A DNA stretch of 52,338 bases from Dictyobacter arantiisoli (GTDB taxonomy: Bacteria > Chloroflexota > Ktedonobacteria > Ktedonobacterales > Ktedonobacteraceae). Location of the stretch: contig NZ_BIXY01000050.1 of NCBI RefSeq assembly GCF_008326305.1, forward strand, positions 1-52,338, written 5' to 3'. Position 1 is the stretch's first letter; every line of letters starts with the position of its first letter. This document shows, piece by piece, positions 49,794-52,338 of the stretch. Both the position numbers and the translations under genes were made by a program. Under the pieces are notes generated by a model that saw only the letters and a list, made by a program, of their open reading frames with translations, made no database searches and was not told the DNA's origin.

Positions 49794-51890
49794 TTATATG
49801 TCCAATTCCTTAATTTTACGGGAATGCTCGGCCAGGAATGAACGCCTGCGCTCCGCATTTTTATCTTCCATCAGCTCGCCCACCAGTTTCGCAGCCAGCA
49901 CGCCATCTTCCATTGTGACACGCTTCAATATGCGCCGGGCAGGATCGAGGGTTGTATCGCGCAGTTCTTTGGGGTTCATCTCACCCAGACCTTTAAAGCG
50001 CTTATATTCCAGATTTTGCGCATCGGCATGCGAACGCATAAATTGTAAACGCGCCTCATCATCCAATAGCCAATGCACTTTATTTTTATATTTCACTGAA
50101 TAGAGTGGCGGGCAGGCAATATAAACATGACCATGATCAATTAAATCGCTAAACTCTTGATGAAATAGTGTCAGCAATAAACATTGAATATGCAGCCCAT
50201 CCACATCCGCATCCGTAGCAATAATAATACGATTAAATTTGAGGCGACTGATATCAAAGGCGTCGCGAGTGCTGGTACCCAGCACGTTAATGATGGTACG
50301 GATCTCATCGTTTTCGACAATACTTTTGAGATCAGCTTTTGCCACATTAAGTGGTTTCCCTTTGAGCTTTAAGACCGCCTGGAAATCGGAGAAGCGGCCC
50401 TGACCGGCACTACCGCCAGCCGAGTCACCTTCCACGATAAAGAGTTCTGCTCGCGAAGGGTCATTGGTATTACAGCGTAAGAATTTGCGGGACAGCGTGG
50501 TATCAATTAACTCACCATTTTTCTTGGTGCCAGCCCGTGCCAGTTCCTCGACCAGTTGCGCCTCGTTGCGTGCCTTCTGCATCTGCTGAATCTTCTTCAG
50601 CCACTCTTTACCAACGCTGACATTATTTTCGAACCAATCTTTCAGGCCCTCATCGGCAACCGAGCGCACCAGACCCTCGACCGGAGCATTATTCAAGCGA
50701 TCCTTGGTCTGGCCCTGGAATTGAGGATTTGTCAATTTGACCGAGATGACGATGTTCAAACCCTGCTGAATCACCTCTGGTCGGAAGCCGTCGCGCTCAC
50801 GATTTTTGATAATGTTCCATTTGAGCGCATAGTCGTTGACAACCTTGGTCAGCGCGGCCTTGAAGCCAGTTTCATGGACACCGCCATCGCGTGTACGGAC
50901 CGCATTCGCATAGCTGTACATGGATACTTTATAGCCCGATGTCGGCTGGAGCGCCACCTCGACCCGCACCTCATCTTTTTCTTTGGCAATACTGATAACC
51001 TGCTTGAAGAGGGGAGCGCTGGTCGTGGTCGCCAGATCTCGAACGTAGTCCGGCAATCCATCGCGAGAATAAAAGACCAGTTCAACCGGCTCATTGGTCG
51101 CATCATCCCAGGCATTGAGATGGAAGGTCACGCCACGGTTGAGGTAGGTTGCAGCCTTCAGACGACTCTCAAGGGACTCCAGTGAATAATAGACATCGGG
51201 ATCGAAAATAGTGCTGTCATACAGCCAGCGCAACTGCGTCCCGTGGAGTTTGGGATCACAGGGCGTAATCTGATGTGGCATCGCTGTGCCACGGCTAAAA
51301 GCTTGCGTGAACTGCTGACCATCTTTCCAGATCGTCAATTCCAATTTTTCAGAGAGCGCATTGATCACGGTCGAGCCCACACCATGCAGGCCACCGGCAG
51401 TCTTATAGGCGCCTTCAGCAAATTTACCGCCTGAATGAGGAACAGTCAAAATGACAGTCGCGGCAGGCTGATACTCACCCTGATAGAGCATCGGATCAAA
51501 TGGCATACCACGCCCTTCATCCCGCACCGTCACCCAACCATCTTGATCAATTTGTACCCAAATATTTTTGCCATAGCCAGCCACGGCCTCGTCTACCGCA
51601 TTATCCAGCGCCTCCCAGATCAGATGGATCAGGCCTGAGGTAGAGGTAGAACCAATATACATTCCCGGACGATGGCGGATAGCCGCGATACCTTCCAGAA
51701 CCTGGATGTCAGCCGACGAATAGGTGTCGGCCCCTTTTTTGGCTCGTGGAGCCTGCTTTGCTTCTGCTTTATTTGAAATCATTTTGTCAGATGGTTCACC
51801 TGTTTTCCTCACGGCAAAGAGTGAGAGTTGCTCATGCATGGCATCCGACTCATCTTGCGTGGGAGGGAGCGCGTTGGGGGAACGAAACAT
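49794..51890 (-). CDS. Type IIA topoisomerase, subunit B (GyrB/ParE)
   Basis: A 698-residue ATPase subunit. GHKL ATPase motifs: WEALDNAVDEAVAGYG (Mg-binding Asn), VRDEGRGMPFD, and TAGGLHGVGSTVINALS. The TOPRIM part has FIVEGDSAGGSAGQGRFSDF and IIIATDADVDGLHI with the acidic metal site. The usual AKQGRD after GGS is changed to GQGR, and LKLKGKPLNV replaces the common LPLRGKILNV, so it is a divergent member. The first about 55 residues are a poorly conserved Ala/Lys/Ser-rich lead. A TAAGGG site lies 4 nt before the start. Operon order B then A. Whether gyrase or topoisomerase IV cannot be decided by reading alone. Confidence 0.92.
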   Translation of the reverse strand: MFRSPNALPPTQDESDAMHEQLSLFAVRKTGEPSDKMISNKAEAKQAPRAKKGADTYSSADIQVLEGIAAIRHRPGMYIGSTSTSGLIHLIWEALDNAVDEAVAGYGKNIWVQIDQDGWVTVRDEGRGMPFDPMLYQGEYQPAATVILTVPHSGGKFAEGAYKTAGGLHGVGSTVINALSEKLELTIWKDGQQFTQAFSRGTAMPHQITPCDPKLHGTQLRWLYDSTIFDPDVYYSLESLESRLKAATYLNRGVTFHLNAWDDATNEPVELVFYSRDGLPDYVRDLATTTSAPLFKQVISIAKEKDEVRVEVALQPTSGYKVSMYSYANAVRTRDGGVHETGFKAALTKVVNDYALKWNIIKNRERDGFRPEVIQQGLNIVISVKLTNPQFQGQTKDRLNNAPVEGLVRSVADEGLKDWFENNVSVGKEWLKKIQQMQKARNEAQLVEELARAGTKKNGELIDTTLSRKFLRCNTNDPSRAELFIVEGDSAGGSAGQGRFSDFQAVLKLKGKPLNVAKADLKSIVENDEIRTIINVLGTSTRDAFDISRLKFNRIIIATDADVDGLHIQCLLLTLFHQEFSDLIDHGHVYIACPPLYSVKYKNKVHWLLDDEARLQFMRSHADAQNLEYKRFKGLGEMNPKELRDTTLDPARRILKRVTMEDGVLAAKLVGELMEDKNAERRRSFLAEHSRKIKELDI

Positions 51891-51932
51891 CTACCCTTAT
51901 ACCTCTCTTTAGAATGCTTTGATTGCTTATTC

Positions 51933-51961
51933 AGCATACAGCCTTGATTCTCGAAAGTCAA
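51933..51961 (-). promoter_or_regulatory. Sigma-70-type promoter of the topoisomerase operon
   Basis: On the minus strand TTGACT (51956-51961) and TATGCT (51933-51938) are separated by 17 bp, placing transcription start about 35 nt upstream of the B-subunit ATG. The remaining sequence to the window end (51962-52338) is without a recognised gene; it is AT-rich in part and may hold a divergent promoter region. Confidence 0.7.
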
Positions 51962-52338
51962 GGCACATTAGACCAGAAGTTCTAAATTAAATTTTCTGTA
52001 GGTATTCTAACACAGACAGCAACACTATTCTTGTTGGTGAAAGCGGAAGTGGAATCGCCAGCGGAGCAGTGTGAATGTATACATGGTGTAACATAAAAGT
52101 TTTATCAAAACCCTTCACACCTATTTTTCTCACTGGCTCTTCTCCTTGCTCTTAAGCATATACACAAAAAATCTACTTGTCTAGTATACTTCCGGTCTAT
52201 TCACCCTATTTTCACCAGGGCTTTCCAATTCTAAAAAACGGAACAGTAGCCAGTGAGCAAGAGATCAAGAGCCTTGTCATACGATGCATCAAAATAGCGC
52301 ATCTGTCGGGCAACATTGCACACGCCGACACGATCCAT

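Noticed and set aside
1-52338. CRISPR array
   Set aside because: No regularly spaced repeats with unique spacers were seen; the intergenic repeats are palindromic elements at distant sites.
1-52338. tRNA or rRNA genes
   Set aside because: No tRNA-like or rRNA-conserved sequence was recognised by eye in any gap.

Overview
The window looks like bacterial chromosome. The gene style suggests a large-genome, soil-type, Gram-positive-like lineage, and I would guess a Ktedonobacteria-like member of the Chloroflexota. That guess rests on the mix of many secreted proteins without known domains, a membrane FHA-like/CHAT/kinase-like cluster, a MocR regulator, SPFH, DUF4188, DUF4342 and EVE proteins, and a divergent type IIA topoisomerase pair. 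No rRNA, tRNA or CRISPR array was recognised, so the assignment is inference only.

Layout. (1) 1-8.7 kb is visibly AT-rich accessory DNA. It holds the tail of an IS5-like transposase, a secreted lipase-like hydrolase, a decayed gene, a small membrane protein, four secreted proteins of unknown function, and an ECF sigma/anti-sigma pair whose anti-sigma factor ends in a CXXCH motif. Much of it (4.56-8.76 kb) lies between two direct copies of the 3' end of a HAD hydrolase gene; only the copy at 8.77-9.46 kb is complete. (2) 9.5-18.3 kb carries mostly housekeeping-type genes: an ABC-F ATPase, an orotate-phosphoribosyltransferase-like enzyme, a membrane-anchored MutS-family ATPase, and a divergent MocR regulator / SIS-domain pair. 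(3) 18.8-23.4 kb is the most unusual locus: three co-directional genes for a membrane protein with a degenerate FHA domain, a CHAT caspase-like protease and a transmembrane kinase-like protein whose catalytic loop reads HGN instead of HRD. The first protein ends, and the second begins, with the same short Asn/Gly/Ser-rich motif, which suggests recruitment of the protease by the membrane partner. (4) 23.9-26.4 kb has ECF-transporter T and S components without their ATPases, downstream of an EamA transporter that has lost its 3' third. (5) 26.7-38.2 kb encodes metabolic functions: amino-acid permease, glutamine-amidotransferase-like protein, glucokinase, MarR regulator, ClC channel, 6-phosphogluconate dehydrogenase, VOC protein, cysteine desulfurase, glutaredoxin and a geranylgeranyl-reductase-type flavoprotein. 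(6) 38.35-40.83 kb is a CrtA-like monooxygenase gene split by an apparently complete IS200/IS605 element (TnpA + TnpB); removing the element restores the reading frame exactly. (7) 41-47 kb has an SPFH protein, a stand-alone PolX-like HhH protein, a class IV aminotransferase, an EVE protein, a TetR/DUF4188 pair with matching operators, DUF4342 and DinB. (8) 47.3-51.9 kb is a type IIA topoisomerase A/B operon.

A family of imperfect palindromic intergenic repeats (arms of about 50 bp, ends GGCAATACCGCTT) occurs at about 11.9, 23.6 and 47.1 kb, with remnants at 13.1, 15.2, 43.0 and 44.5 kb. It looks like a MITE- or REP-type element. Start codons were moved from the longest open frame wherever a ribosome binding site or family alignment favoured another start; these cases are noted.
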